Positions 50,710-59,940 of a DNA stretch of 64,000 nt are shown here, piece by piece (the stretch's first letter is position 1; each line of letters opens with the position of its first letter). The stretch covers positions 325,784-389,783 of the forward strand of contig CAINOH010000009.1 in assembly GCA_903851445.1 (NCBI GenBank). The letters are read 5' to 3'. Origin of the DNA: an uncultured Microcaldota archaeon (GTDB lineage Archaea; Micrarchaeota; Micrarchaeia; Norongarragalinales; CAINOH01). Made by a program: the position numbers and the translations under genes. Under the pieces are notes generated by a model, which was not told the origin of the DNA, did no database searches, and worked only from the letters and a program-made list of their open reading frames with translations.

Positions 50710-51261
50710 ATGCTTGCCGAAATCAGGTTCCACGGCCGCGCAGGCCAAGGGATGGTCACCGCAGCCGAGCTTTTGGCAGCAGCCGCAGGCGCCGAGGGGA
50801 AGTACTCGCAGGCGTTCCCGGTTTTCGGCTCGGAAAAGCGTGGCCCGCCGGTAATGAGCTTTTGCAGGATTTCCGACTCGCCAATCACAACCTACGACCA
50901 GGTTTCCGAGCCCGACATAGTCGTAGTTGCCGACCCGAGCGTGCTCTCAAGCGTCAATGTCGCAGCCGGCCTGAAAAAGGGCGGGATAGTAATCGCAAAC
51001 TGCAACTGCAAGGCATCGGAGTTAGGCATTACAGATGCCAAGGTTTTCGTTGTTGACGGCACCAAGATAGCGCTTGAGCACCTTCATCAGCCGATTTTCA
51101 ACACGGTGATGCTTGGCGCGTTCATCAAAATCACCGGCCTTGTGAAGATGGAATCGGTCGAGAAGGCAATACACGAGGAGTTCGACGAAAAGAGCAAGGC
51201 GATGGCGGACGAGAACGTCGATGCAGTCCGCGCCTGCTACGAGCTCGCAAAGAAAGATTAG
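50710..51261 (+). CDS. porG: Pyruvate:ferredoxin oxidoreductase gamma subunit
   Basis: The 183-residue protein starts LAEIRFHGRAGQGMVTAAELLA and continues with FPVFGSEKRGPPV, the gamma-subunit pattern of 2-oxoacid oxidoreductases. It opens the G-D-A-B operon typical of archaea. The complex converts pyruvate and CoA to acetyl-CoA, CO2 and reduced ferredoxin. Confidence 0.95.
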   Translation: MLAEIRFHGRAGQGMVTAAELLAAAAGAEGKYSQAFPVFGSEKRGPPVMSFCRISDSPITTYDQVSEPDIVVVADPSVLSSVNVAAGLKKGGIVIANCNCKASELGITDAKVFVVDGTKIALEHLHQPIFNTVMLGAFIKITGLVKMESVEKAIHEEFDEKSKAMADENVDAVRACYELAKKD

Positions 51262-51282
51262 AAATCTGGATGTTTGGTTGAA

Positions 51283-51552
51283 ATGAAATTCGCTGTTTCA
51301 AAACCGGGAACAACCGTCGCAGTCAAGACCGGCGAGTGGCGCTCGCAAAAGCCGGTTGTTGACCTTTCAAAGTGCATAAAGTGCGCGACCTGCCAGAACT
51401 ACTGCCCCGAAGGGTGCATGGGCACTCCGGGCCAGGCGCCTGACATCGATTACGATTACTGCAAAGGATGCGGGCTGTGCAGTCAGGAGTGCCCGGTCAA
51501 ATGCATCAGGATGGAGCAGGAAATCAAGCAGGTTGGAAAACCGAAAGTATAG
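51283..51552 (+). CDS. porD: Pyruvate:ferredoxin oxidoreductase delta subunit
   Basis: The 89-residue protein carries two ferredoxin-type motifs, CIKCATCQNYCPEGC and CKGCGLCSQECPVKC, for two [4Fe-4S] clusters. It relays electrons to ferredoxin. ATG 51283 is chosen; TTG 51274 is possible. Confidence 0.94.
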   Translation: MKFAVSKPGTTVAVKTGEWRSQKPVVDLSKCIKCATCQNYCPEGCMGTPGQAPDIDYDYCKGCGLCSQECPVKCIRMEQEIKQVGKPKV

Positions 51553-51604
51553 AATTTGGGCAAAAGACGCCGATATGTTATTTGCAATGGAATGAAAAGA
51601 AAAA

Positions 51605-52747
51605 ATGGCCTTGACCACAATCAACAACTCCGCCGCAATCGCGCTCGCGGCATCCTACTGCAAAGTCGACGTGGTCGCATCCTACCCGATTACCCCGAGC
51701 ACTCCAATCACCCACGAGCTTGACAAACTCTACGTCAATGGTGGCTTCCCAAAGTTCATCCCAGTCGAGGCCGAGTTCTCCGCAATCTCCTCGCTTTTGG
51801 GCGCAAGCGCAGCAGGGGCGCGAACATTCTCCGCAACCTGCGGCCAGGGCCTGATGCTCATGCACGAGGCGCTCTTCTCAACAGCGGGGCTGCGCCTTCC
51901 GGTTGTGATGGCTGTTGCAAACCGCGCAATCAGCTCTCCTTTGAACATCTGGAACGACGAGCAGGACTCGATGTGCCAGCGCGACTCGGGCTGGATACAA
52001 TTGTACTGCAAGAACGGCCAGGAAGCGGTTGACACCGTGATACAGGCATTCAAGATTGCTGAAAAGGCGATGCTTCCTGCGATGGTCTGCCTTGACGGGT
52101 TCTATCTGACCCACTCAGTAGGGCAGGTTGACATTCCGGACAGGGACAAGGTCGCCGCTTTCCTTCCGCCATACAAGAACCCCTGCGTGCTTGACCCGCA
52201 GAACCCGCTTACAGTAGGTGCTTACGCCGTCCCTGCTGACTACCAGGATTTCCGCGAGGACTTGAGCGCGGACCTGGAAGCCTCGGCAAGGACAATCGAG
52301 GAAGTGGGTAAGGAATTCGGCAAGGCTTTTGGCCGCGAGTATGGCCTGGTGGAATACCACAACTGCAAGGACGCAGACAGAGTCATCGTCACACTCGGTT
52401 CAGTCTACAACACTATTGAACTGGTCGCTGACGCACTCAGGGCAAAGGGCGAGAAAGTCGGAGTGGCGCACCTGCGCTCGTTCCGGCCGTTCCCTGCTGC
52501 TGACCTACGTGCAAACCTTGGCGGAAAGCACGTGCTAGTTGTTGAGCGCGACATCTCGCCAGGAGCAGTGCCGCCAGTATACGCTGAATTGTCCGAAGCG
52601 CTTGCAGGCACAGGCTCGACGGTTTCAGTAGCTGCCGGCTTGCTTGGCGGACGCGAGGCCAAGCGCCAGGCCTTCGAGTCCTTGTTTGAGCGTATGAAGC
52701 AGGGCAAGGTCAAAGGCTGGTTCTGCTCCAAGGAAAAGAAGTTGTGA
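51605..52747 (+). CDS. porA: Pyruvate:ferredoxin oxidoreductase alpha subunit
   Basis: The 380-residue subunit has YPITPSTPITHEL near residue 27 and SATCGQGLMLMHEAL near 80, the substrate and CoA-site elements of the alpha chain. Its stop overlaps the GTGATTT ribosome-binding site of porB. Confidence 0.95.
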   Translation: MALTTINNSAAIALAASYCKVDVVASYPITPSTPITHELDKLYVNGGFPKFIPVEAEFSAISSLLGASAAGARTFSATCGQGLMLMHEALFSTAGLRLPVVMAVANRAISSPLNIWNDEQDSMCQRDSGWIQLYCKNGQEAVDTVIQAFKIAEKAMLPAMVCLDGFYLTHSVGQVDIPDRDKVAAFLPPYKNPCVLDPQNPLTVGAYAVPADYQDFREDLSADLEASARTIEEVGKEFGKAFGREYGLVEYHNCKDADRVIVTLGSVYNTIELVADALRAKGEKVGVAHLRSFRPFPAADLRANLGGKHVLVVERDISPGAVPPVYAELSEALAGTGSTVSVAAGLLGGREAKRQAFESLFERMKQGKVKGWFCSKEKKL

Positions 52748-52752
52748 TTTTG

Positions 52753-53676
52753 ATGAGCACGCAATCAGAGATGCACTTGTACGCGCCCGGGCACTCCGGC
52801 TGCCCCGGATGCGCGCCCAGCCTTACGCTCATCACCGTGTTGGACGCGCTCGGGAAGGACATCATAGTGGTCAACGCAACTGGCTGCATGGAAATCAACT
52901 CCAGCCAGTATCCCAACAGCGCCTGGCGCGTGCCTTACATCCATTCCTTGTTTGAGAATGCGGCCGCAGTCGCAAGCGGAATCTCCGCAGCGCTTCGCGC
53001 AAAAGGAAACGACCACACCACCGTAGTCGTGATTGCAGGAGACGGCGCCACCTATGACATCGGCTTCGGAGCGCTTTCGGGGATGATGGAAAGAAACGAC
53101 GACGTTCTCTACATCTGCTACGACAACGAGCTTTATGCGAACACGGGAGTGCAGAAAAGCGGGGCAACTCCTTTTGGCGCGAACACCAACACCACCCAGG
53201 TCGGCTCAAAGCACCGCGGAAAGGAAGGCGACCGCAAGGCGCTCATCGAGATTGCAGCTGCCCACGGCATCCCCTATGCAGCACAGTCCAACATCGCGTT
53301 CATCCACGACGTGCGCGCAAAAGTAAAGAAAGCCCAGGGGATGCGCGGCAGCCGTGTAATCAACATCTTCGCGCCCTGCGCGCTCGGAGCGGGATTTGAC
53401 GGCTCGCAAAGCATCAAGGTGGCGCGGCTTGCAGCGCAGACTCGCATGTGTCCGATGTTCGAAGTCGAGAACGGCGAGTACAAGCTCTCGGTCAATGTCG
53501 CACCGGCGCAGAAAAAACCGGTTCTTGAATATCTTTCGCTCCAGCAACGCTTCAAGCACTTTACGCCTGACGACGTTTCAAAAGTCCAGATGAAAGCAGA
53601 CAAATACTGGAACCACTTGATGAAGTTATGCGGACTGCCCACTGATGAGCAGGTTGCGGCGCAGGAAAAGAAATAG
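52753..53676 (+). CDS. porB: Pyruvate:ferredoxin oxidoreductase beta subunit
   Basis: The 307-residue subunit has GCPGCAPSLTL, a TPP-binding GDGATYDIGFGALSG and CYDNELYANTGVQ, with cysteines for a [4Fe-4S] cluster. ATG 52753 is chosen over GTG 52744. It closes the por operon. Confidence 0.95.
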   Translation: MSTQSEMHLYAPGHSGCPGCAPSLTLITVLDALGKDIIVVNATGCMEINSSQYPNSAWRVPYIHSLFENAAAVASGISAALRAKGNDHTTVVVIAGDGATYDIGFGALSGMMERNDDVLYICYDNELYANTGVQKSGATPFGANTNTTQVGSKHRGKEGDRKALIEIAAAHGIPYAAQSNIAFIHDVRAKVKKAQGMRGSRVINIFAPCALGAGFDGSQSIKVARLAAQTRMCPMFEVENGEYKLSVNVAPAQKKPVLEYLSLQQRFKHFTPDDVSKVQMKADKYWNHLMKLCGLPTDEQVAAQEKK

Positions 53677-53705
53677 AATATTCTTCTGCTTTGAGAGCCA
53701 GGCGC

Positions 53706-54152
53706 CTATGGCGCCTGCCTTGCCTTGACGTCCTCGGAAAGCTTGGAAAGCAAAACCTGGGCTTCCTCGTTGGCTCCGGCAAGCTCCTCAAGGGTTTTCT
53801 CAAGCTCGACTGCGATTGCCTTCACAGCAGAAGCGTCAACCGAGGGCTTTTCCTTCCGGAGCACGCTGGTCTCGACCTTTGCCGAGATTATTGAAAGCCT
53901 CGCGTTCACTGCCTCGGTGCGGAACTTGAGTGCCTCGGCCTTTATCGCAAGCTCGAACCACTTCTTCGCGGTTGATTGCGAAAAGTACTGGTTGGAAGAG
54001 AAGCTGTTGAGCGATTCGGAAAGCTTCTTTGCCGACTCGGAAGCTTCGTGCGCAAGCTCGATTGAAAAGTTGTGCTCCTGCGCAAAGTAGGCGGCCACCT
54101 TCTGGCCAGCCTTCTCCTCAACATCGTCACCCGCCTTCTTCTCGTCAGCCAC
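53706..54152 (-). CDS. Hypothetical helical protein
   Basis: The 148-residue product is Ala/Glu/Lys-rich and predicted all-helical. GTG 54152 lies about 20 nt from a TATA-like TTATAATAA on the minus strand. No family is recognised. Confidence 0.6.
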   Translation of the reverse strand: MADEKKAGDDVEEKAGQKVAAYFAQEHNFSIELAHEASESAKKLSESLNSFSSNQYFSQSTAKKWFELAIKAEALKFRTEAVNARLSIISAKVETSVLRKEKPSVDASAVKAIAVELEKTLEELAGANEEAQVLLSKLSEDVKARQAP

Positions 54153-54233
54153 AGCAGTTCACTATCCCTTATTATAATCAGGAAATTCTTATGGCCTTCA
54201 AAGATTAATAACCGCAGCGGGTAAATCTACTCT

Positions 54234-55001
54234 ATGCAAAAGATGCCCAGACTTTCCAGGTTCGCAGTCATCGGCTACGAGCCGCCGCGATTTCGCCAAT
54301 TCCTGGAGTCGAAGGGCCTTCGCCAGGTTACGAAGGACCCGGATGCAGTGATTTCCTACGGCGGCGACGGCACCACCCTAAAGACCGAGCACCTCTACCC
54401 CGGAGTGCCCAAGATATGCGTGCGCGACTGGGACGTGTGCCCGGCGTGCGGCCCCCTGGCAAAGCACGTCGACATCCCGCGCAGGAGCGGGGTGCAGCTT
54501 TGCGCGGCTTGCTTTGAGGAAGTGCTCGACCGTGCAATCAAAGGCAATTACAAAATCATCGAGGAAACCAAGCTCGTAGCCTCAACCAATGCCGGCGGAA
54601 AGAAGTTTGAGGCCGAGGCCTTGAACGAAGTCCAGCTTCACAACCTCAACCCCATGCAGGCAGTGCGCTTCGACCTCTATCTCAACGGCAAGATATTCCA
54701 GAGGGAATGCGTCTCCGACGGCGTAATCATAAGCACGCCCTACGGCTCAACGGGATACTATTACTCCGTAAGCGGCGGGAAGACCTTCCGCAAAGGCATT
54801 GGGATAATCCAGAACAACCCCAAGTTCGCGCAGGAGCCCACAGTTATTACGCAGGACCTGGGCAAGTTCGTGCTCCGCGGCGTAGTCACGCGCACCAAAG
54901 GCCTCCTTTTCGTTGACAACCTCCCGCGATTTGCAAAGCTGTCGCAAGGCGACGAGTTCTTCGTGCGAAAAGCCAAAGGCACGGCAAGGTTCATCGTTTA
55001 A
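54234..55001 (+). CDS. NAD kinase-like protein with inserted cysteine motif
   Basis: The 255-residue protein has SYGGDGTTL (41-49), the NAD kinase nucleotide motif, and GVIISTPYGSTGYYYS. Between them are CPAC (69-72) and CAAC (90-93), a four-cysteine set that looks like a zinc knuckle inserted in the N-terminal domain. NAD kinases make NADP. A TATA-like AGATTAATAA lies about 25 nt upstream. The insertion is unusual. Confidence 0.82.
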   Translation: MQKMPRLSRFAVIGYEPPRFRQFLESKGLRQVTKDPDAVISYGGDGTTLKTEHLYPGVPKICVRDWDVCPACGPLAKHVDIPRRSGVQLCAACFEEVLDRAIKGNYKIIEETKLVASTNAGGKKFEAEALNEVQLHNLNPMQAVRFDLYLNGKIFQRECVSDGVIISTPYGSTGYYYSVSGGKTFRKGIGIIQNNPKFAQEPTVITQDLGKFVLRGVVTRTKGLLFVDNLPRFAKLSQGDEFFVRKAKGTARFIV

Positions 55002-55059
55002 TATTTTGGCTTGGGCAAATAACTGCATTGGTGATTTTTTCTTCAGGTGAATTTCCCTT

Positions 55060-55566
55060 ATGGTCTTAAACTCAGCTCAAATGCGCAAGCTCATCGAAAA
55101 GGAAAGGCTAGTCTATGATTACTTTGACTTGGAAAAGCAGCTCCAGCCAGCCTCTTTCGACCTGACTGTCGCAAAAGTGTTCAAGATTACGAGCAAGGGC
55201 GCTGTTGACTTTGACAACTCCCAGCGCGTAATATCAAAAACCGAGGAAATCCCCTTCGACGCCGATGGCTGGGTTGACCTTGCACCCGGAATCTACAAAG
55301 TCCAATACGCCGAGGCAGTGAAAATCCCGGCTGACCTGGTCGGAGTCACGTTCTGCCGTTCCTCCCTCTCAAGGTGCGGGATTGACCTTTACAACGGCTA
55401 CTGGGACCCAGGATACGAAGGACGCGGAGAATCCGTCTTGATTGTCCACAACCCGCACGGCGCAAAGCTCAAGAAACGCGCTAGGATCGCGCAGATTGCA
55501 TTCTTCGAACTGGGCGAGGCAACTGGGCACCTTTATGCGGGAATGCACCACAAGGAAAATTTGTGA
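55060..55566 (+). CDS. dCTP deaminase/dUTPase family protein
   Basis: The 168-residue protein has QPASFDLTV, CRSSLSRCGIDL and GYWDPGYEGRGES, which are motifs of the DCD/DUT trimeric fold. Such enzymes turn dCTP or dUTP into products that keep uracil out of DNA. Whether it deaminates, cleaves or does both cannot be decided by eye. Confidence 0.85.
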   Translation: MVLNSAQMRKLIEKERLVYDYFDLEKQLQPASFDLTVAKVFKITSKGAVDFDNSQRVISKTEEIPFDADGWVDLAPGIYKVQYAEAVKIPADLVGVTFCRSSLSRCGIDLYNGYWDPGYEGRGESVLIVHNPHGAKLKKRARIAQIAFFELGEATGHLYAGMHHKENL

Positions 55567-55679
55567 GTCCATACTCTCCGAGGCACCTCATTTTTTCAGT
55601 TCATTCCCCTCTTTTTTAATTCCCAAAACCTAATAAACACTAGTTGTCACTATATAGTAGTTACAAATAGGTCTGGCTT

Positions 55680-56027
55680 ATGGTGGGTATCATAGAGTTC
55701 CTTGGAAGCGACGTGGCCCTGGTTGCCGCGGTTGCAATCGCAGCGTACGCCTACCTGGCCATCGACAAGAGCGGCCAAGGCCCCTGGGATTTTTTTCCCA
55801 TCTCGGTTTTCTTCGCAGTCCCCTGGGTGAACTCGATTGTGACCATAGTATTCTACCTCGCGGCACTTTACTTTCTCCTCCCGTTCCTTGTCGGCCTGGG
55901 CTTTCCCGCAGTCTACACTCTGATGATTGCGCTTGCGTACATCTACACCAAGGCATTCAACTTCCGGCTAGAATACGGCGCGGCGTTCTCGCTCCTTACC
56001 ATAATGATCCTTGGCACGGGAATATAG
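55680..56027 (+). CDS. Small multi-pass membrane protein
   Basis: The 115-residue protein has about four hydrophobic helices. The palindromic ACTATATAGT (55650-55659) is a likely TATA box with a nearby ATG at 55680. No family is recognised. Confidence 0.6.
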   Translation: MVGIIEFLGSDVALVAAVAIAAYAYLAIDKSGQGPWDFFPISVFFAVPWVNSIVTIVFYLAALYFLLPFLVGLGFPAVYTLMIALAYIYTKAFNFRLEYGAAFSLLTIMILGTGI

Positions 56028-56241
56028 GCCGCTGGCGAAAAGCCTTGTGCATCCTTCGTTTCCCTATATATGCCTGATTCTTCCTTTTTTTTGACATCGT
56101 GCTTGCTTTCTGTTTTTGCTGCATCGATTTTGGCATAAACCAGGCGGTTTTGAACGAAAGGCTTTTAATATTGCTATTGCAGAATAGGTAAACCGTTCGA
56201 AAAGTCAGAGGGGAAGCGGCAGGGACGCAAGGTCGCTTGAT

Positions 56242-56469
56242 ATGGTTCCTTCCTATACCGTTGACTTGTCGGCAATGCTTCTGGCATTCGGTTTTCCGTA
56301 CGCGTACTTTCATCTGAAAGCAGGCGACAGGCTGGTAACCAACCCCAAGCGGTTCGCACGTTTCGCCTTCGAAGTGGGTGCAATCCTGCTGCTGCTTGTG
56401 GTGAACTGGCAGCTTGCGGCGAACATTGCCATATGGCTGATGGTCATCGTTGCATTGCGGGAATTCTGA
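56242..56469 (+). CDS. Small membrane protein
   Basis: The 75-residue protein has two hydrophobic helices (LSAMLLAFGFPYAYF and FEVGAILLLLVVNWQLAANIAIWLM). It lies just before rpoP. No family is recognised. Confidence 0.5.
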   Translation: MVPSYTVDLSAMLLAFGFPYAYFHLKAGDRLVTNPKRFARFAFEVGAILLLLVVNWQLAANIAIWLMVIVALREF

Positions 56470-56489
56470 CGGAAAAAAGAGTGAAAAAT

Positions 56490-56615
56490 ATGTACAAGTG
56501 CATGAAGTGCGGAAAGCAATTCGACAACATCGAGTTCATCCGCTGCCCGTACTGCGGAAGCAAGGTCTTCTTCAAGACGACCCCGCCGATTGCGCGCAAG
56601 CTCAAGGCAGTTTAG
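56490..56615 (+). CDS. rpoP: RNA polymerase subunit P (RpoP)
   Basis: The 41-residue protein is YKCMKCGKQFDN then RCPYCGSKVFFK, the Rpb12/RpoP zinc ribbon with a basic C-terminus. ATG 56490 gives the family's usual length; the longer ORF is not supported. It lies close upstream of the ribosomal protein operon. Confidence 0.9.
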   Translation: MYKCMKCGKQFDNIEFIRCPYCGSKVFFKTTPPIARKLKAV

Positions 56616-56665
56616 ATTCGCTTCAGGCTTTTTCGAAATATCACGCTTAGACGGTTGATTCATTT

Positions 56666-57637
56666 ATGGGTAAACGCTCGACAAAACGCGGTTCGCAGGC
56701 CGTCTGGCACAGGCGCCGCGCAAAGCGCATGGTTCCGCGCGTGGCAGGATGGGCAAACCACGGGAAGGTCCTTCCAGAGGCGCTCCTAGGCTACAAGGTG
56801 GGAATGACCAGCGTGCTCTACTCGGACGACTCCGATTCGCCGACAAAGGGCCAGGACATAGTCGCGCCAGTCACCGTAATCGAGGTGCCCCCGCTTTTTG
56901 TCTATTCAATCACCCTTCTTGGGAACACCCCGCTCGGGCTCAAAGTCCTCACCGAGGTAACCGCATCAACTTCGCCCAAGAACGCAAACCGCATAATCAC
57001 CCCCTCAAAGAAGTCAGACCTCTCAAAGCTTGACAAGTTCGCCTCACAGGCCGCTGACGTTCGCATCAAGATGATTTCCATTCCCGAAAAGACCGGCTTG
57101 GGAAAGAAGACTCCGGAGATATTCGAGACGCCAATCGGCGGCGCCGATGCAAAGGCAAAGATAGAGTACGCCAAGGGAATCCTTGGAAAGGAGCTCGGAA
57201 TCACTGACATTATTTCCGAAGGCGAGTACCTTGACGCAATCGCGGTCACTACCGGCAAGGGCTGGCAGGGCGTAGTCAAGCGCTACGGAGTCGCACTCAA
57301 CACCCACAAGTCAACCAAGGCAAGGCGCCACGGAGGCTCGATAGGCCCCGAGACCCAGGCCAAGGTAATGTACACAATCCCGCGGCCAGGCCAGATGGGC
57401 TTCCACCGCAGGGTTGACAAGGCAAAGCGCGTGATGATGATTTCACAGGACGCAAAGGCGGTCCTCCCGGTTGACGGGTTCATCCACTATGGAATGATCA
57501 AGTCGCCGTACATCCTCATAGATGGCAGTGTCCCCGGCCCGGCAAAGCGCGCAATAATCCTGCGAAAGTCAGTGCTCGGACGCACCACAAAGAAGCCCGT
57601 AATCAAGGAAATCAGCAAGGAGTCAAAACAGGGATAA
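56666..57637 (+). CDS. rpl3: Ribosomal protein L3 (uL3)
   Basis: The 323-residue protein begins GKRSTKRGSQAVWHRRRAKR and has LLGYKVGMT, TGKGWQGVVKRYG and GSIGPETQAKVMYT, all uL3 signatures. It binds 23S rRNA at the subunit centre. It is the first gene of the operon. Confidence 0.97.
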   Translation: MGKRSTKRGSQAVWHRRRAKRMVPRVAGWANHGKVLPEALLGYKVGMTSVLYSDDSDSPTKGQDIVAPVTVIEVPPLFVYSITLLGNTPLGLKVLTEVTASTSPKNANRIITPSKKSDLSKLDKFASQAADVRIKMISIPEKTGLGKKTPEIFETPIGGADAKAKIEYAKGILGKELGITDIISEGEYLDAIAVTTGKGWQGVVKRYGVALNTHKSTKARRHGGSIGPETQAKVMYTIPRPGQMGFHRRVDKAKRVMMISQDAKAVLPVDGFIHYGMIKSPYILIDGSVPGPAKRAIILRKSVLGRTTKKPVIKEISKESKQG

Positions 57638-57657
57638 TTTTTTTCACGTGATTTTTA

Positions 57658-58464
57658 ATGAAAGCTCAAGTTGTTGCAATCGACGGAAAGAAGGGCGCCG
57701 AAGTCGCGCTCCCGGCGCAGTTTGCCGAGGCATACAGGCCCGACCTCATCCGCCGTGCGTTCCACTCCGAGCGCTCCTTTACCTACCAGCCCAAGGGAAA
57801 CTACCCGATGGCCGGACGCAATTACACTGCCGAATACTACGGACGACGCCACGCGTGGCGCCAGACCATCAACACTGGCCGCTCAAGGCTCCCCCGCGTG
57901 AAAATTCCGGGCGGAAGGAGCGGACGCGTGTTGACCGTGCCCCATGCAACTCACGGGACCCGCGCGCACCCGCCCAAGGTCCAGAAGATTTTGCGCGAGC
58001 GCATCAACATCAAGGAAAAGAACTACGCAATCCGCAGCGCAATCGCGGCAACCGGCGTAAAGGAGCTCGTGGTAAAGCGCGGGCACAAGTTCGCGGACTC
58101 AACAGCATTCCCAATCATCATAGACGCATCGCTCGAGCAGCTCAAGAAGGCCAAGGAAGCAAAGTCGGCTCTCGTCGCCCTCGGTTTTGAGGCTGACATC
58201 GAGCGCTGCCACAAGGCGCGCACGATGAGAAGCGGCCGCGCAAGGCTACGCCGCGGCGGTTACCGCACGCCCAGCTCGGTGCTCATAGTCATAGGAAAGG
58301 ACAGCGGCATCTGGAAGGCCGCACGCAACCTCCCCGGAGTTGACGTCGTGTCAGTTGAGAAGCTCACAGTCGAGCTGCTCTGCCCGGGCGGCGACGCGGG
58401 AAGGCTCACGCTCTGGACCAAGGATGCTGTTGAAAAGCTCGGCTCGGACAAGCTTTACATGTGA
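57658..58464 (+). CDS. rpl4: Ribosomal protein L4 (uL4)
   Basis: The 268-residue protein has GRSRLPRVKIPGGRSGRVLTVP and a C-terminal NLPGVDVVSVEKLTVELLCPGG of archaeal/eukaryotic L4 type. It follows CGTGATTTTTA, a typical ribosome-binding site in this genome. Confidence 0.97.
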   Translation: MKAQVVAIDGKKGAEVALPAQFAEAYRPDLIRRAFHSERSFTYQPKGNYPMAGRNYTAEYYGRRHAWRQTINTGRSRLPRVKIPGGRSGRVLTVPHATHGTRAHPPKVQKILRERINIKEKNYAIRSAIAATGVKELVVKRGHKFADSTAFPIIIDASLEQLKKAKEAKSALVALGFEADIERCHKARTMRSGRARLRRGGYRTPSSVLIVIGKDSGIWKAARNLPGVDVVSVEKLTVELLCPGGDAGRLTLWTKDAVEKLGSDKLYM

Positions 58465-58469
58465 TTTTC

Positions 58470-58718
58470 ATGAAGATTCTTTACGCACTGACAACGGAAA
58501 AGGCCGCAGGCTCAATGGAGACTTCAAACACGCTTACGTTCGTGGTAGCTGACGACGCTTCCAAGACCGAAATCAAGAAGGAAGCGGAGACAACTTGGGG
58601 CGAGAAGGTCGTATCAGTGAACACGCTTCGCACAATCAACGGCCGCAAGAAGGCCATCATAAAGTTCGTAAAGAAGGGCGCGGCATCCCAGATTGCCGGC
58701 AAGCTCAAGCTCATATAA
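58470..58718 (+). CDS. rpl23: Ribosomal protein L23 (uL23)
   Basis: The 82-residue protein has TTEKAAGSMETSNTLTFVV and VNTLRTINGRKKAIIKF. ATG 58470 follows GTGATTTTC, which overlaps the L4 stop. L23 forms part of the peptide exit site. Confidence 0.96.
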   Translation: MKILYALTTEKAAGSMETSNTLTFVVADDASKTEIKKEAETTWGEKVVSVNTLRTINGRKKAIIKFVKKGAASQIAGKLKLI

Positions 58719-58729
58719 GGTTGGAATGA

Positions 58730-59509
58730 ATGGGTACTCATCTTAAGACGCAAAAGCGCGGACGCGGCTCGCCAAGGTACCGCACTCCGGGCCACCGCTA
58801 CTACGGCCACGTCGCATACGAGCAAAAGCTCGAGGGCATGGGCCAGGTCACCGCGCTCATCCACGACGCGGGCCGCCGCTCGCTCGTAGCAGAGCTACTC
58901 TTGGATGATGGCAAGACCATGTTCACCGCAATCGCGCCTGAAGGGATGCGCATCGGCGACAAGGTCCACCTTCGCACAATCAACTCTTACGTAAAGCCCG
59001 AAGTGTTCGAGTACGACAATGCACTCGTGACAACCGGTTCAATCCTCCCGCTTTCAATGATTCCCGACGGCACTGCTGTGTTCAACCTCGAGTTGCGCCC
59101 CCTTGACGGCGGAAAGCTCGGCCGCACCAGTGGAGCAGGCGTCATGATAGTCAGCCGCGACGAGAACAATGGAGACGTCAACGTCAAGCTCTCCTCGAAA
59201 TCAATCAAGGTCATCGACCCGCGCTGCCGCGCAACAATAGGGATATGCGCCGGCGGCGGAAGGACCGAGAAGCCCTTCAAGAAGGCCGGATACAAGTTCT
59301 ATGCAATGCACGCGCGCGGCCAGCAGTGGCCGAAGGTGCGTGGCTCGGCAATGTCCGCATACGACCACCCGCACGGCGGCAAGTCAATGGGCAAGCCCAC
59401 GACCATAGCGCGCAACGCGCCACCCGGACAGAAGGTAGGGCTGATTGCAGCTAGCAGGACCGGAAGGCGCCGCGGCAAGAAAATCAAGGCCGACGTGGCC
59501 AAGAAGTAA
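58730..59509 (+). CDS. rpl2: Ribosomal protein L2 (uL2)
   Basis: The 259-residue protein has the uL2 fold with RGQQWPKVRGSAMSAYDHPHGG near residue 200 and a basic tail. It contacts the peptidyl-transferase centre. Confidence 0.97.
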   Translation: MGTHLKTQKRGRGSPRYRTPGHRYYGHVAYEQKLEGMGQVTALIHDAGRRSLVAELLLDDGKTMFTAIAPEGMRIGDKVHLRTINSYVKPEVFEYDNALVTTGSILPLSMIPDGTAVFNLELRPLDGGKLGRTSGAGVMIVSRDENNGDVNVKLSSKSIKVIDPRCRATIGICAGGGRTEKPFKKAGYKFYAMHARGQQWPKVRGSAMSAYDHPHGGKSMGKPTTIARNAPPGQKVGLIAASRTGRRRGKKIKADVAKK

Positions 59510-59535
59510 ATATTCATCAGGTGAAAATTGGTTAA

Positions 59536-59922
59536 ATGGCAAAGAAGTTTCTGTACCACGGAAAGACTGCAGAGGAACTGGCGACGATGCCGCTTGACGC
59601 TTTCCTGCTTACGCTTACATCAAACCAGCGCCGCACGATGCAGCGCGCGTCGCCGAAGATAAAGCAGTTCCTTGCCCGCATACGCAAGGCGAAGCCATTG
59701 AACAAGCCGCTCAAGACGCACATCCGCGAGATGCCGATAATCCCGGACATGCTCGGGATGCGCATAAAGGTTTACAACGGCAAGGATTACCAGGACCTGC
59801 TCATACAGGCCGAGATGCTCGGGCACCGCCTGGGCGAGTACTCGCACACGACCAAGATGGTCAAGCACTCGGGCCCCGGTATCGGCGCAACCCGCGGAAG
59901 CAAGTCAGTTGACCTCAAGTAA
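59536..59922 (+). CDS. rps19: Ribosomal protein S19 (uS19)
   Basis: The 128-residue protein has KPLKTHIREMPIIPDMLGMRIKVYNGK and LGEYSHTTKMVKHSGPG, as in archaeal S19. It lies in the small-subunit head. It follows an AGGTGAAAA site. Confidence 0.97.
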   Translation: MAKKFLYHGKTAEELATMPLDAFLLTLTSNQRRTMQRASPKIKQFLARIRKAKPLNKPLKTHIREMPIIPDMLGMRIKVYNGKDYQDLLIQAEMLGHRLGEYSHTTKMVKHSGPGIGATRGSKSVDLK

Positions 59923-59940
59923 ATTTGGTGCAATATTCAG

